A stretch of DNA of 64,000 bases, from positions 186,001 to 250,000 of the forward strand of contig NZ_QJVJ01000003.1 of NCBI RefSeq assembly GCF_003217775.1. The letters are read 5' to 3'. The notes under the pieces are model-generated. The model was not told the DNA's origin. It saw only the letters and a program-made list of their open reading frames with translations, and ran no database searches. Position numbers and translations under genes: made by a program. Source of the DNA: Paenibacillus flagellatus (GTDB lineage: Bacteria; Bacillota; Bacilli; Paenibacillales; NBRC-103111). Positions 50,749-60,006 of this stretch are shown here, piece after piece. How positions within the stretch are numbered: position 1 is the stretch's first letter; each line of letters begins with the position of its first letter.

Positions 50749-51654
50749 TCATTCCCCTTTCGCTTCGTAATGAACCCAATATTTGGACGTCTGGAACAGG
50801 ACCAGCGCGATCAGTCCGACCAGCAGCAGCATGACCCACGCCATCGCCGACGCATAGCCCATTTCGTAAAACTGGAACGCCCGCCGGTACAAGTAAAGCG
50901 AGTACAGCAGCGTATTGTCGAGCGGCCCTCCCTCGCCCCGCGAAATGATGTAGGCCGGCGTGAACGTCATGAACGCCGAAATCGTCTGCATGATCAGGTT
51001 GAACAGGATGATCGGGCTGAGCAGCGGCAGCGTGATGCGGAAAAACCGGCGAACGGCGCCGGCGCCGTCCACGTTGGCCGCCTCGTAATACGAGACCGGT
51101 ATGTTTTTCAGCCCGGCGAGGAAAATAAGCATCGACGAGCCGAACTGCCAGACGGAGAGCGCGATCAGCGTCCAGAGCGCGGTGGAAGGATTGCCGATCC
51201 ACGACGTGTCGCTATGGATGCCGGCCAGGCCGAGCGCCGAATTGAGCAGCCCCTTGTCGCCGAACACTTGCGTCCACATGATGGCGACCGCGACGCTGCC
51301 GCCGATGAGCGAAGGCAAGTAATAGGCCGACCGGTACAGCCCGATGCCCGCGATCGCCTTGTTGAGCAGCAGGGCGACGGCCAGCGCGAAGGCGAGCCGG
51401 AACGGGACGCTGGCGCATACGTACGTCAGCGTCACCTGGACCGACTTCCAATACTTGTCGTCGGCGAGAAACATTTTCTCGAAATTGTCGAGACCGATCC
51501 ACCGCGGCGCTTCGAACAAATTGTAGTCGGTGAACGAGTAGTAAAACGATGACAAGATCGGGTACAGCGTGAAAATAAGAAACCCGAGCACGAACGGCGA
51601 AGCGAACGCGTACCCGACCAGATGGTTGTTGTCCAACAGCTTAAGCTTCATCAT
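50749..51654 (-). CDS. Carbohydrate ABC transporter permease, MalF/YesP type (system D)
   Basis: 301 aa. The first membrane segment is [29 protein letters not shown], the EAA-like loop [20 protein letters not shown] is complete, and [20 protein letters not shown] matches the YesP-like branch. The gene stands 261 bp after the binding-protein gene, with a terminator-like hairpin in between, and corresponds in position to yesP. Confidence 0.92.
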   Translation of the reverse strand: MMKLKLLDNNHLVGYAFASPFVLGFLIFTLYPILSSFYYSFTDYNLFEAPRWIGLDNFEKMFLADDKYWKSVQVTLTYVCASVPFRLAFALAVALLLNKAIAGIGLYRSAYYLPSLIGGSVAVAIMWTQVFGDKGLLNSALGLAGIHSDTSWIGNPSTALWTLIALSVWQFGSSMLIFLAGLKNIPVSYYEAANVDGAGAVRRFFRITLPLLSPIILFNLIMQTISAFMTFTPAYIISRGEGGPLDNTLLYSLYLYRRAFQFYEMGYASAMAWVMLLLVGLIALVLFQTSKYWVHYEAKGE

Positions 51655-51802
51655 CGATCATCCCCTGTGTTTGGATGTCTTTATTATAAGAAACGAGGCG
51701 AGGCGGCCTGAAGGCAAAAAACCGTCCTTTTTGTTTAATTAGCCGACGTTCCGTTCAACCTGCTACGCCGGCCGGAACGTTTCCCCAGCCTCTTCCCATC
51801 CG

Positions 51803-51832
51803 CAAAAAAACAGGCCCGCCGATGGCGGGCCC
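51803..51832 (-). terminator. Intercistronic hairpin between binding-protein and permease genes (system D)
   Basis: CAGGCCCGCC / GGCGGGCCCG stem with a very short loop, followed on the minus strand by seven T. It lies about 85 bp after the binding-protein stop and should be a strong but presumably incomplete terminator inside the operon, favouring binding-protein expression. Confidence 0.75.
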
Positions 51833-51915
51833 GGAATGCGTATGGATATGGCGAAGGATCGGGAAAACGCTTGCGCAAAGAGCCGGTCGCACGGTCCCGA
51901 ACGTTTCCCGGAACG

Positions 51916-53250
51916 CTACTTTTTGTTTTTCGCCAAAATCGCGTTCGCCTCTTTGCGGAACTTGGCCGCGCCTTCCTGAACGGTCAGCTTTTTGTACAAA
52001 ATTTGCTCGACCGTATCTTTGAGCAGCTTGTCGACCTCGACGGCGCCCACCGGATTCGGCGGATCCATCTGGCTGCTGTTCTGCTCGGCCCAGGAGACGT
52101 AATCGAACACCTTGGCCTGCTCCGGCGTCAATTCCGGCTTCAGCGCCTCCTTCACCTTCGAGGAGACCGGCACGCCGCGCTCGCCTTTGATGATTTTGTT
52201 CGCTTCGATGTCGTTGATGAAGAAGTCGATGAACTTGGCCGCCTCCTCCTTCACCTTCGACGACTTGGCGATCGAGAAGTACATGCTCGGCTTCAAGAAC
52301 AGCGCCTTGTTCTGGCTCCAGTTCGGGTACGGATGAATGTCGAGCGGACGTTTCGCCGCGTTCGCCATCAAAATGTATTGGTTCGACCAGCCGTTCGACG
52401 AGGCGGCGTTGCCCAGCACCATTTCGTCGTCCTCCGGCGTCCCTTTCTTCTGCGCCAGCTTGTCGAGCGGCAGCAGGTAGCCGGCGTCGTACCATTTCTG
52501 GTACATCGTGTAGTAGTCGATGAACGGCTTGTCGTCGGCGTACCCGAGCGAGGCGCCGTCGGCGGCGTACATGTGCAGCCCTTGACCGCGCAGGTAGAAC
52601 GGGAAGACGACGTCGTGACGCAGGTCGGCCGCGATCATTTTGCCTTTCGCCTTCAGCTTGGCGGCGATTTCCTCGAAATCGGCGAACGTCCAATCTTGCT
52701 TGAGCGTCACGCCGGCGTCCTTCAGCATTTGCGGATCGATCGTCGAGCCGAGCACGTTCGAGCCGAGGTTCATCGCGACGAGCTTGCCGTCCACCTTGCC
52801 GCCGGACAAGCTGTTTTCGCTCACGTCCTTCACGTTGATCGTTCCGTTTTTCGTGTACGGCTCCAAATCCTCCAGCTGACCTCTGCCGCCGTATTGCGTC
52901 AAGTAGGAGATGTCCATCTGGAACACGTCGGGCAGTCCGTTCGCCGCCGCCTGCGGAGCGAGCTTCTTCCAGTAATCGTCGAACGAGGCGTACTCGGTTT
53001 CGATTTTGACGTGCGGGTTTTTCTTCGTGTACAGCTCGATCACCTTCAACGTATAGTCGTGGCGGGATTGGCCTCCCCACCAAGCGACGCGAAGCGTGAC
53101 CGGATCTTTCTTCGCGTCCGCCGCAGGCGTCGTGCCCGTCCCGGTCGAGCTTGTTCCGGAACCGGTAGACGCGTTGTTCGACGCCCCTCCGCCGCCGCAG
53201 GCGGTCAGCAGCAGGGCCGTTGCCAAAAACGAGGTAACCGCTTTTCTCAT
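51916..53250 (-). CDS. Extracellular solute-binding lipoprotein of ABC import system D (YesO-like)
   Basis: 444 aa from the ATG at 53250 (GGGGGAGG, 8-base spacing). MRKAVTSFLATALLLTAC gives a lipobox with C18, followed by a Gly/Ser/Thr linker. LRVAWWGGQSRHDYTLKVIE, NPHVKIETEYASFDDYWKKL and LPDVFQMDISYLTQYGGRGQ are typical of the shorter family-1 sugar-binding proteins that include YesO. It differs from the longer LplA-type proteins of systems A-C. Encoded between the regulator and permease genes, as in the yes operon. Confidence 0.92.
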   Translation of the reverse strand: MRKAVTSFLATALLLTACGGGGASNNASTGSGTSSTGTGTTPAADAKKDPVTLRVAWWGGQSRHDYTLKVIELYTKKNPHVKIETEYASFDDYWKKLAPQAAANGLPDVFQMDISYLTQYGGRGQLEDLEPYTKNGTINVKDVSENSLSGGKVDGKLVAMNLGSNVLGSTIDPQMLKDAGVTLKQDWTFADFEEIAAKLKAKGKMIAADLRHDVVFPFYLRGQGLHMYAADGASLGYADDKPFIDYYTMYQKWYDAGYLLPLDKLAQKKGTPEDDEMVLGNAASSNGWSNQYILMANAAKRPLDIHPYPNWSQNKALFLKPSMYFSIAKSSKVKEEAAKFIDFFINDIEANKIIKGERGVPVSSKVKEALKPELTPEQAKVFDYVSWAEQNSSQMDPPNPVGAVEVDKLLKDTVEQILYKKLTVQEGAAKFRKEANAILAKNKK

Positions 53251-53357
53251 CCCGTAGTCCTCCCCCATCGTTTGCATCATCGCGTTTGATAGTGCTTACA
53301 TTCCCTATTATCCGGCTTGAGGGGGGAAACGTTAATCCAAAAACCCGATCTGTTTGT

Positions 53358-54920
53358 TCAAAAAGCAGAGTTGTCGAAAGACTTCATATATTCCGACGGC
53401 GTGCAGCCGGCGACCTTCTTGAACACTTGGCTGAAATATTGCGGGTTGTCGCCGAAGCCGAGCCGTTCGGCCAGCTCGAATATTTTCAGGTCGCCGCCGG
53501 CGATCAGCTCCATCGCCTTCCGGATCCGCGCTTTCATGACGTAATTGGAAAATTTCTCGCCCGTTTCCTTCTTGAACAATTTGCCCAAATAATCGGCGTT
53601 CATGTAGAGCATGTCGTGGGCCACCCAGTTGAGCGACAGCTCCGGATTGCCGAGCTGCTCCTCGATGACGGCGATCGCCTTGCGCACGATAGCGCCGTGC
53701 TTGACCGTGTTTTGCCGATAATGCCGCTCGGTCATTTCGTCGACGACGCTTTCGAGAAACGACTGGATCGATTGCAGCGTCGTCATTTCGACGATCAGCG
53801 GTATTTTTTTGTAATAGTCCTCCATCGTTCCGGGCTCGCAAAGCCGGATCAGCGACACGAACTGCTGGATGACGTACGACTTCGTCACGTCGATATCGAG
53901 CTGCGCCTCTTTCAGCCCGGCGATGAATTCGGCCAGCGCCGCCGACGCTTCCTCGCGATGTCCGGACCGGACCGGCATGTTCAGCCGTTCCTCGTCGAAG
54001 GCGAAGTCGGTGATGCGCCCCGGCTGCCCGGCGGCCGTGTCCTTGCGCGTAATCAGGCTGCCCTCGCCCAGATAGAACCGGTAATTCAAGCATTGCAGCG
54101 TTTCCCGGTAAAGGCTTCGCGCGTTCACGATATGGTCGGGCTCGCTCAGCGCGATCGTCGCGTCTTTTTTGTAATAATGCTGGAACGTGTCGCGAATCCG
54201 GTATATCCGTTCGAACAGGTTTTCCGGCCCGTCTCCCGGATCCTCCATGACGATCAGGACGTGATCGCCGATCGTCGTGCTGAGAAGCGGCTTGTCCAAG
54301 AGCTCCTCGGCGATGTTTTTGACGGCGAACAAATGCTCGAACTCGAACTCCCCTTCGAGCTGAAACAAGAGCAGCCGCACCCGGTAGTCGGCGTCGAGCC
54401 GGAACAAGCTTCGGTAATAGTTCCAATCGCGGCTGCCGTATGTCTTGTTCGTGACGAACTCCTTCAGAAACTGCTCCTTCACGTGCGGCATGACGCGGTC
54501 CAGCTCCTGCTTCACCGTCCGGACGAACGTGTCCCGGCTTTCCTCCCGCCGCAGCTCCGCGACGACTTTTCGCAGCGCGTCGCCGATCTTGTCTTCGTTC
54601 GTCGGCTTCAGCAAGTAGTGCTGGACGCCGTACTGCATCGCCCGGGCGGCGTAATCGAAATCGCCGAAGCCGGACAGCAGCACGAAGCGGATGCGCGAAT
54701 CGTAGACGCGCGCGGCCTCGACCAGCTCGAGACCGTCCATCCCGGGCATCCGGATGTCGCTGATGACGATGTCGGGCTTCGTCTCCCGGATCCGTTCGAA
54801 CGCCTCGACGCCGTTGCGCGCCGTGCCGACCAGCTCCGTCTCGAGCGACGTCCAGTCGACCATCCGGGAAATGCCGTCCAATATTATACGCTCGTCATCC
54901 ACGAGCAGCACCTTGTACAT
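53358..54920 (-). CDS. Response regulator, receiver plus AraC output (YesN type, system D)
   Basis: 520 aa. The receiver (~1-120) has VLLVDDER, phospho-acceptor D55 (DIVISDIRMPG) and the lysine in HYLLKPTNED. The C-terminal AraC region (~415-515) reads LSLNWVAHDMLYMNADYLGKLFKKETGEKF and FELAERLGFGDNPQYFSQVFKK. It starts 3 bp after the kinase stop codon, so the two proteins are translated together. It probably activates the following binding-protein, permease and GH105 genes, as YesN is proposed to do in the yes operon. Confidence 0.93.
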   Translation of the reverse strand: MYKVLLVDDERIILDGISRMVDWTSLETELVGTARNGVEAFERIRETKPDIVISDIRMPGMDGLELVEAARVYDSRIRFVLLSGFGDFDYAARAMQYGVQHYLLKPTNEDKIGDALRKVVAELRREESRDTFVRTVKQELDRVMPHVKEQFLKEFVTNKTYGSRDWNYYRSLFRLDADYRVRLLLFQLEGEFEFEHLFAVKNIAEELLDKPLLSTTIGDHVLIVMEDPGDGPENLFERIYRIRDTFQHYYKKDATIALSEPDHIVNARSLYRETLQCLNYRFYLGEGSLITRKDTAAGQPGRITDFAFDEERLNMPVRSGHREEASAALAEFIAGLKEAQLDIDVTKSYVIQQFVSLIRLCEPGTMEDYYKKIPLIVEMTTLQSIQSFLESVVDEMTERHYRQNTVKHGAIVRKAIAVIEEQLGNPELSLNWVAHDMLYMNADYLGKLFKKETGEKFSNYVMKARIRKAMELIAGGDLKIFELAERLGFGDNPQYFSQVFKKVAGCTPSEYMKSFDNSAF

Positions 54921-54923
54921 ATG

Positions 54924-56675
54924 TTATCCCCCCGTTTCGCGCGGAAGCGCGATCGTGATGCGGGTCCCTCGACCCGGTCCGCCGCCGATCCGGATGCCGT
55001 ATTCGTCGCCGAATGCGATCTTGATCCGCTCGTCGATATTGAGCAGGCCGATTCCTTTGCCCTTCGTCCGCAATTCGCCGCTGCGCAGCCGCTCCAGCGT
55101 ATCCGGCGGCATCCCCGGACCGTCGTCCTCGACCGTCAGGAAGAAGCCGTCTCCCTCCTCGAATCCCCGGACCGCAATCCGGCAAGGCTCGATCGTCGGC
55201 TCCAGCGCGTAATGTATCGCGTTTTCGAGCAGCGGCTGCAGCGTCAGCTTCGGAAGCGGCCGATCGAGCAGCGGGGCGGGCACGTCCAATTCGAACCGGA
55301 GCCGCTCCTCGAACCGGTACTGCTGAATCGTCACGTAGCTGCGGACGATGTCGAGCTCTTCGCCGACGGTGATCATCGGCTTTTTCATGTCGACGGAATT
55401 GCGGAGCAGGTAGCCGAGCGCCTCCGTCATCTCGGATATTTCGGGCTGCCGGTTGATTTTGGCCATCCAGTTGATCGATTCGAGCGTATTGTACAAAAAA
55501 TGCGGATTGATCTGCGCCTGCAGCGCCTTGAATTCCGTCTCCTTGATCAGCAGCCGGTTCGCATAATTTTCTTTGATGAGCAGATTGATCCGCTCGATCA
55601 TGAAACGGAACGTCCGGTGCAGCAGCCCGATCTCGTCCATGCCGAGCCGCACGTCCGACGGAGCGAGCACGTTCGCTTCCTCGAAGTTGCCTTTTTGCGC
55701 CAGCTTCATCCGGACGATCAAATCGTCGATCGGTCGGGTGATGCTTCGCGAGAAGCGAATGCCGAGCACGATGACGAGTGCGAAAATGCCGACGAAGACG
55801 ATGACGACGAGCCGCTTGATGAACAGAATCGATTCGAATATTCGGTCGAACGGCGTAACGCTCCAGTACGTCCACCCGGTGTCGCGAGAGCGGATATGCG
55901 AGACGAAATACGGCTCCCCGCCGATGTCGCGGATCGAATATCCTTTGTCCGGCCCGACCGAACTGGTCAAGCTCGCCGCATCGACCGCCGGACGCTGCGG
56001 AAAGATGACGTCCTCGCCGGACGTAAGCACGATATCGCCTTCCTCCGAGGCAAGGTCTTTGACGATGCGGTCGATGTTGATGCGAACGACGAGTGTACCG
56101 AGGTGGGCCAAGTCGAAGTTCGTATTCGAATACGAGCGGATTTCCCGAACGGCGATCATCGCGGAATCGTCCGCATCCGGATATATCCACCGGTTGTCGC
56201 CCATCGCGGACGCTGCGGTGTCGAGGATGCGGCGCATTTTGCCGGGATCGATCCGGACGATGTTCCCGCCGTCATGCTCGGTCCCTCTCGCATCGATCAG
56301 CTGGATCGAGTGCAAATAAGGCTCCGAGCCCGAATAGCTGAACAGCCGGTCGACCAGATGCTGGCGCACGATCAGCCGATCGTAATCGGAAGCGCTTTCT
56401 TTAAGCGACGTCAGCCACCCTTGGATCGTGACGTCGGTAGCGATGCTGTATGACAGCTGCTCCAGCCGGTCGAGCTCCTTTTCGATGGCGGCGGACGACA
56501 TGTTGAGCGCGCGGGCCGATTTGTCGTAAATTTGCCCGTCGTAGATCGAGAACGCATACTGCTGCACGATAATCGTAAACGCCATCGAGAGCGCGATAAT
56601 GAACGCGATCAGCAGCGACAGCTTGTTGCGGATCCGCATATGCCGATACGCGTCGAGAACGGAACGCCAACGCAT
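54924..56675 (-). CDS. Sensor histidine kinase, YesM type (system D)
   Basis: 583 aa. Membrane segments at ~18-36 and ~288-308 flank an extracytoplasmic Cache-like sensor (DVTIQGWLTSLKESASDYDR, WTYWSVTPFDRIF). HAMP follows (RFSRSITRPIDDLIVRMKLA), then the kinase core with NPHFLYN and phospho-acceptor H392, and an HATPase_c domain (LTLQPLLENAIHYALE, EDDGPGMPPDTLERL, KGIGLLNIDERI). First gene of the system D operon. Sensing of extracellular pectin fragments is inferred from the neighbouring GH105 gene. Confidence 0.93.
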   Translation of the reverse strand: MRWRSVLDAYRHMRIRNKLSLLIAFIIALSMAFTIIVQQYAFSIYDGQIYDKSARALNMSSAAIEKELDRLEQLSYSIATDVTIQGWLTSLKESASDYDRLIVRQHLVDRLFSYSGSEPYLHSIQLIDARGTEHDGGNIVRIDPGKMRRILDTAASAMGDNRWIYPDADDSAMIAVREIRSYSNTNFDLAHLGTLVVRINIDRIVKDLASEEGDIVLTSGEDVIFPQRPAVDAASLTSSVGPDKGYSIRDIGGEPYFVSHIRSRDTGWTYWSVTPFDRIFESILFIKRLVVIVFVGIFALVIVLGIRFSRSITRPIDDLIVRMKLAQKGNFEEANVLAPSDVRLGMDEIGLLHRTFRFMIERINLLIKENYANRLLIKETEFKALQAQINPHFLYNTLESINWMAKINRQPEISEMTEALGYLLRNSVDMKKPMITVGEELDIVRSYVTIQQYRFEERLRFELDVPAPLLDRPLPKLTLQPLLENAIHYALEPTIEPCRIAVRGFEEGDGFFLTVEDDGPGMPPDTLERLRSGELRTKGKGIGLLNIDERIKIAFGDEYGIRIGGGPGRGTRITIALPRETGG

Positions 56676-56868
56676 CGATTCCCGTCACCCCCCTGTCTGG
56701 TCTTCCGGCGTTAGCGGTCGGCGGAAGTCTCCCTGCTAGTGTACCATACGCCCGACGGGAATTCGATTGGATCGTCCGAGCCGTCTTTTCCCAACGTTTC
56801 GATTCAACGAAAAAAAGACCTCCGCCCTAACCGGCAGAAGCCTTCGGTCGACCGTTCCCCGCCGACGT

Positions 56869-57270
56869 TCAATCTTCGCTTTTCCGCAGCGGAAAAAGGC
56901 TGCGTACGCGCTCGTCCCTCAGCCACAGGCCGCCCCAGGCCAAGACGGCCAGGTAGACCGGAAAAAGCGTGTGCGTGAACAGCGGTGCGTCCATTCGTAC
57001 GTGCGTGGCCACGACGCCTCCGAAAAACCCGGTCATCAGCACGACGCCCAGAAGCGACGTGCGGGGAATCGCGTACAGAATCGTGGACAGCAGCCCCAGC
57101 ACGCCGATCAATACGATATGGTGCTCGGCATAGCCGAGCGAAACCGTCCCTTCGACGACGACGTCGGGCTTCATGAACTTGCCGACGCTGTCGAACAGCA
57201 TGAACAGGATGGTCAAGCCGCTCATGATCCACGCCGTCCACAGCCGGCCTCTCGAATACGTTCTGCGCAT
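56869..57270 (-). CDS. DoxX-like membrane protein
   Basis: 133 aa with four hydrophobic helices: LWTAWIMSGLTILFMLFDSV, LGYAEHHIVLIGVLGLLSTILYAI, LLGVVLMTGFFGGVVATHVR and FPVYLAVLAWGGLWLRD. This is the DoxX_2 layout, and VGKFMKP with a preceding FMLFDS is typical of it. A second DoxX-type protein is encoded at 47048. Function is unknown. Single gene on the minus strand between system D and the DUF1232 gene. Confidence 0.78.
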   Translation of the reverse strand: MRRTYSRGRLWTAWIMSGLTILFMLFDSVGKFMKPDVVVEGTVSLGYAEHHIVLIGVLGLLSTILYAIPRTSLLGVVLMTGFFGGVVATHVRMDAPLFTHTLFPVYLAVLAWGGLWLRDERVRSLFPLRKSED

Positions 57271-57457
57271 CGAATCACCTTTCTTTCGTATCGTTAATTC
57301 GATTGTAGCACGAAAGAGCGGCCGATATTTCTTATGGATTGCTCGATTCGCGCTCCTCCGTTCGTTGAGGCGTCCCGTTTGCAGCAGTTTGAGTAGACAT
57401 AATAATTATTATGTTAATTTTTTTGCTTCGATGACTTGCCCGCGCCAATCAAGCGCC

Positions 57458-57805
57458 TTACGAACGATCGAATACCGAGCGGTAAAGGAACATCCCGAAC
57501 CAAAGCAAAACGGCGATCCAAACGAAAATAATGAGGCTTCCGGCAATCCAATTTTTCGGTTTGCCCGGTTGTAACCGTTCCTCCGCTTTTCTCGTGCAAT
57601 CCCGGATCACGGCTTCGGGCAGCATGTTCAGCGCAAGCGCAACGCCAAGCGGAATCAGGATCACGTCATCCAAATAGCCCAATACGGGGATGAAATCCGG
57701 AATCAAATCGATCGGGCTGAACGCGTAAGCGACGACGCACACGGCGACCGCTTTCGCATACCAAGGCGTTCGATCGTCTTTGTAGGCAAAGTACAGGACG
57801 AACAC
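57458..57805 (-). CDS. DUF1232 (YkvA-type) membrane protein
   Basis: 115 aa from the first standard start (GTG at 57805). RTPWYAKAVAVCVVAYAFSP and IDLIPDFIPVLGYLDDVILI are the DUF1232 signature, followed by a C-terminal membrane segment (IIFVWIAVLLWFGMFLYR). Coding-like sequence in the same frame continues upstream (IRKWANKLKRQ), as in full-length family members, up to a CTG at 57850 preceded by GGGGGGAG, so the true start is probably non-canonical. Function unknown. Confidence 0.82.
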   Translation of the reverse strand: MFVLYFAYKDDRTPWYAKAVAVCVVAYAFSPIDLIPDFIPVLGYLDDVILIPLGVALALNMLPEAVIRDCTRKAEERLQPGKPKNWIAGSLIIFVWIAVLLWFGMFLYRSVFDRS

Positions 57806-57850
57806 TTGCCGCTTCAGCTTGTTAGCCCATTTCCTTATGCTTTCAATCAG

Positions 57851-58151
57851 GGCCGGCTCCCCCCTACTTACCGATTATCGTATCGCGATCCTTCCATATC
57901 GGGAACGATTGTCTCTCTTGACCGCTCCACTTTTACTATAAAGGATCTGCGACCGTTTGTAACGATCGCGGCTCAAATCGCGGGCCCCACGCCTCACTCG
58001 GCCTCTTTAGCCGTCGGCCGGCTCCCGGCAGCTTCGGTCGAAATTCGTCCATCAACGCCTTCTATCGCGTCCATAACAATCCTTTATCGAACTTGCCGGC
58101 CGCCAGATGGTATCATGGAGGTAACTATCCGACGATCGGGGACATGCTAAC
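57851..58151. other. Intergenic region before the MFS exporter
   Basis: About 300 bp between two divergent genes. TTGACC (57918-57923) and TATAAA (57937-57942) look like promoter boxes but are only 13 bp apart, so no promoter is called. No hairpin with a T tract and no small gene with a ribosome binding site was found. Confidence 0.4.
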
Positions 58152-59372
58152 ATGGCGTCATTTTCTTGGAAACGCAATTTGGTCGTATTGTGGATCGGCA
58201 CGTTTTTGGTCAGCATGGCGTACTCGGTCTCCATCCCGTTCATGTCGATCTTTTTGGAAACCGACATCGGGATCAAAAGCCATCTGGAGGCTTGGACGGG
58301 CGTCGTATTCGCCGTTACGTTTTTGTCCGGGGCGCTGATCGCGCCGTTCTGGGGCTCGCTGGCCGACAAATACGGGCGCAAGCCGATGATGCTGCGGGCC
58401 GGCATTTGTTTGGCGTTTTGCTATTTTCTTTATTTCATCGTCGACAGCCCGTACGAGCTGATCGGCGCCCGCATACTGGAAGGGCTGCTGGCCGGCTACA
58501 TCCCGTCCGCCGTCGCCTTGGTCGCCACGAACACCCCGGAGAAGCATATGGGGTACGCGCTGGGCGTCATCTCGACGTCGAGTGCGGCCGCATCGATCAT
58601 CGGTCCGCTGGTGGGCGGCGTCGTCAGCCATATGATCGGGCCGCGGGACACCTTCGCGCTGGCGAGCGGCATGGTGTTCGTCGCCTTCCTCATTTGTTTG
58701 TTCTGGGTCAAGGAGCCGTCGTTCAACCGGTCGACGGCGAAACGATCGTCCATCTCGCAAGATTTGAAGGTCGCCGCCTCCAACCGCAGCTTGATGATCG
58801 CCTTCGCGGTCGTCTTCGTCGTGACGACGTCCGTCATGGTGCTGGAGCCGCTTCTTACGATTTACGTGCAAAAGCTGGGTTCGGACCCGTCGTCCGCATC
58901 GCTGTACGCCGGCATCATTTTCTCGTCGGTCGGCGTGGCGACGCTGATCGCCGCTCCTTGGTGGGGCAAGCACGGCACGAGGATCGGCTATGAGAAGGTG
59001 CTGTTCATCGGCCTGTTGGGCGGAGGAATCGGAAATGTGCTGCAGGTGTTCTTCCACAGCTTGGTCGGCTTCGGGGCGCTGCGCTTCGGCTACGGGCTGT
59101 TCTTCGCCGCGGTGTATCCGGCGCTCAACGCCTTTATCGCGGAACGGACCGACCCGGCTTTCCGCAGCCGCGCGTTCAGCTTGAATCAGTCGTCCAACCA
59201 AATGGGGCTCCTGTTCGGCCCTCTGATCGGCGGCTTCGCCGCGACACAAATCCCGATCCCGATCGTATTCGCGCTGACGGGCTTCGTGCTGCTGCTCGTC
59301 GCCCTTCTGCTTAAAGTCCCGAAATTTTCGATCTCCCGCGACACTGCCTCCGAGAAGCAGGCCGCGGGGTAA
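58152..59372 (+). CDS. MFS multidrug exporter
   Basis: 406 aa, twelve membrane helices. The loop 2-3 signature GSLADKYGRKPMMLRAG (~77-93), RILEGLLAGYIPSAVALVAT and the exporter motif C-like GPLVGGVVSHMIGPR (~155-169) place it with proton-driven drug exporters. The ATG follows GGGGA. It is convergent, with only 6 bp between, with the acetyltransferase gene. The substrate is unknown. Confidence 0.9.
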   Translation: MASFSWKRNLVVLWIGTFLVSMAYSVSIPFMSIFLETDIGIKSHLEAWTGVVFAVTFLSGALIAPFWGSLADKYGRKPMMLRAGICLAFCYFLYFIVDSPYELIGARILEGLLAGYIPSAVALVATNTPEKHMGYALGVISTSSAAASIIGPLVGGVVSHMIGPRDTFALASGMVFVAFLICLFWVKEPSFNRSTAKRSSISQDLKVAASNRSLMIAFAVVFVVTTSVMVLEPLLTIYVQKLGSDPSSASLYAGIIFSSVGVATLIAAPWWGKHGTRIGYEKVLFIGLLGGGIGNVLQVFFHSLVGFGALRFGYGLFFAAVYPALNAFIAERTDPAFRSRAFSLNQSSNQMGLLFGPLIGGFAATQIPIPIVFALTGFVLLLVALLLKVPKFSISRDTASEKQAAG

Positions 59373-59378
59373 TCGGCT

Positions 59379-59780
59379 TTACAGCATCTTGCGCAGGCTG
59401 ATCGAATTCGGATACGTGAACTCGAAGCCGTACGTTTTGTACATCTCGATGGACGGAACGTCCGCCATCAAGATCGCCTCGGACCCTTTCGGCGCGCTGC
59501 CGGTCAAGTAATCCGCCAGCTCGGCCATCATCTTTCGTTCGAGCCCCGTGTCCCGGTATTCGGGGGCGACCGTCAAATCGACGATTTGAAAATAATAAGC
59601 GCCGTCTCCGATCACCCGGGCCATTCCGATCAGCTTCGAGCCGTCGTCTCTTACGGTAAGCGAAGCGATCGAGCGGCCCAAGGCGCGTTCGGCCCTCGCT
59701 TCGTCCTTCGAATCGTGACCGGCCGCTTGGCGCAATTCGATGTATTCCTTCGGGCTCGGCCTTTCGAAATGAATGTTCAT
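59379..59780 (-). CDS. GNAT family N-acetyltransferase
   Basis: 133 aa from the ATG at 59780 (AAGGAG, 9-base spacing); an earlier in-frame ATG has no site. GMARVIGDGAYYFQIVDLTV (beta4) and EYRDTGLERKMMAELADYL (acetyl-CoA pyrophosphate loop; the usual G-x-G is here R-x-x-G-L/E) with a C-terminal MYKTYGFEF are GNAT features. The acetyl acceptor is unknown. Confidence 0.82.
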   Translation of the reverse strand: MNIHFERPSPKEYIELRQAAGHDSKDEARAERALGRSIASLTVRDDGSKLIGMARVIGDGAYYFQIVDLTVAPEYRDTGLERKMMAELADYLTGSAPKGSEAILMADVPSIEMYKTYGFEFTYPNSISLRKML

Positions 59781-59930
59781 GCTCCCCAGCTCCTTTTCTT
59801 TGATTTCCACCTACATCCTTCACTATACAACATGAATGCAAGTGATAAGGTCGAGGTCCTCCTGTGCGAATATTAGGGCGCAAGAATAGAAAAAGCTTAA
59901 AAAGCAGCTTGAAAGTTTTTTTGCAAAGTC

Positions 59931-59964
59931 GAAAGGGGCGAAGCCGAAGCTTCGCCCCTTTTCG
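59931..59964. terminator. Perfect hairpin in a divergent promoter region
   Basis: GAAAGGGGCGAAGC-CGAA-GCTTCGCCCCTTTTC: a near-perfect 14-bp stem with a 4-base loop and T-rich flanks on both sides. It lies between two divergently transcribed genes, where no gene end needs it, so it may insulate the two units. Confidence 0.6.
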
Positions 59965-60006
59965 CTACGCCGATCCGGGCCTGTTCTCCCGGTGAAGGCG
60001 CTTTTC

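Noticed and set aside
47508-50834. A plus-strand open frame of about 1100 codons
   Set aside because: Apart from the GH42-like part (47916-48440) it runs antisense to the GH105 and permease genes, has Arg/His-rich nonsense composition and no domain; it is a shadow caused by high GC.
53286-56453. A plus-strand open frame of about 1050 codons
   Set aside because: Antisense to the well-supported kinase and response regulator genes; composition typical of reverse-strand shadows and no ribosome binding site.
57918-57942. TTGACC / TATAAA promoter before the MFS exporter
   Set aside because: Only 13 bp separate the boxes, too short for a sigma-A promoter.
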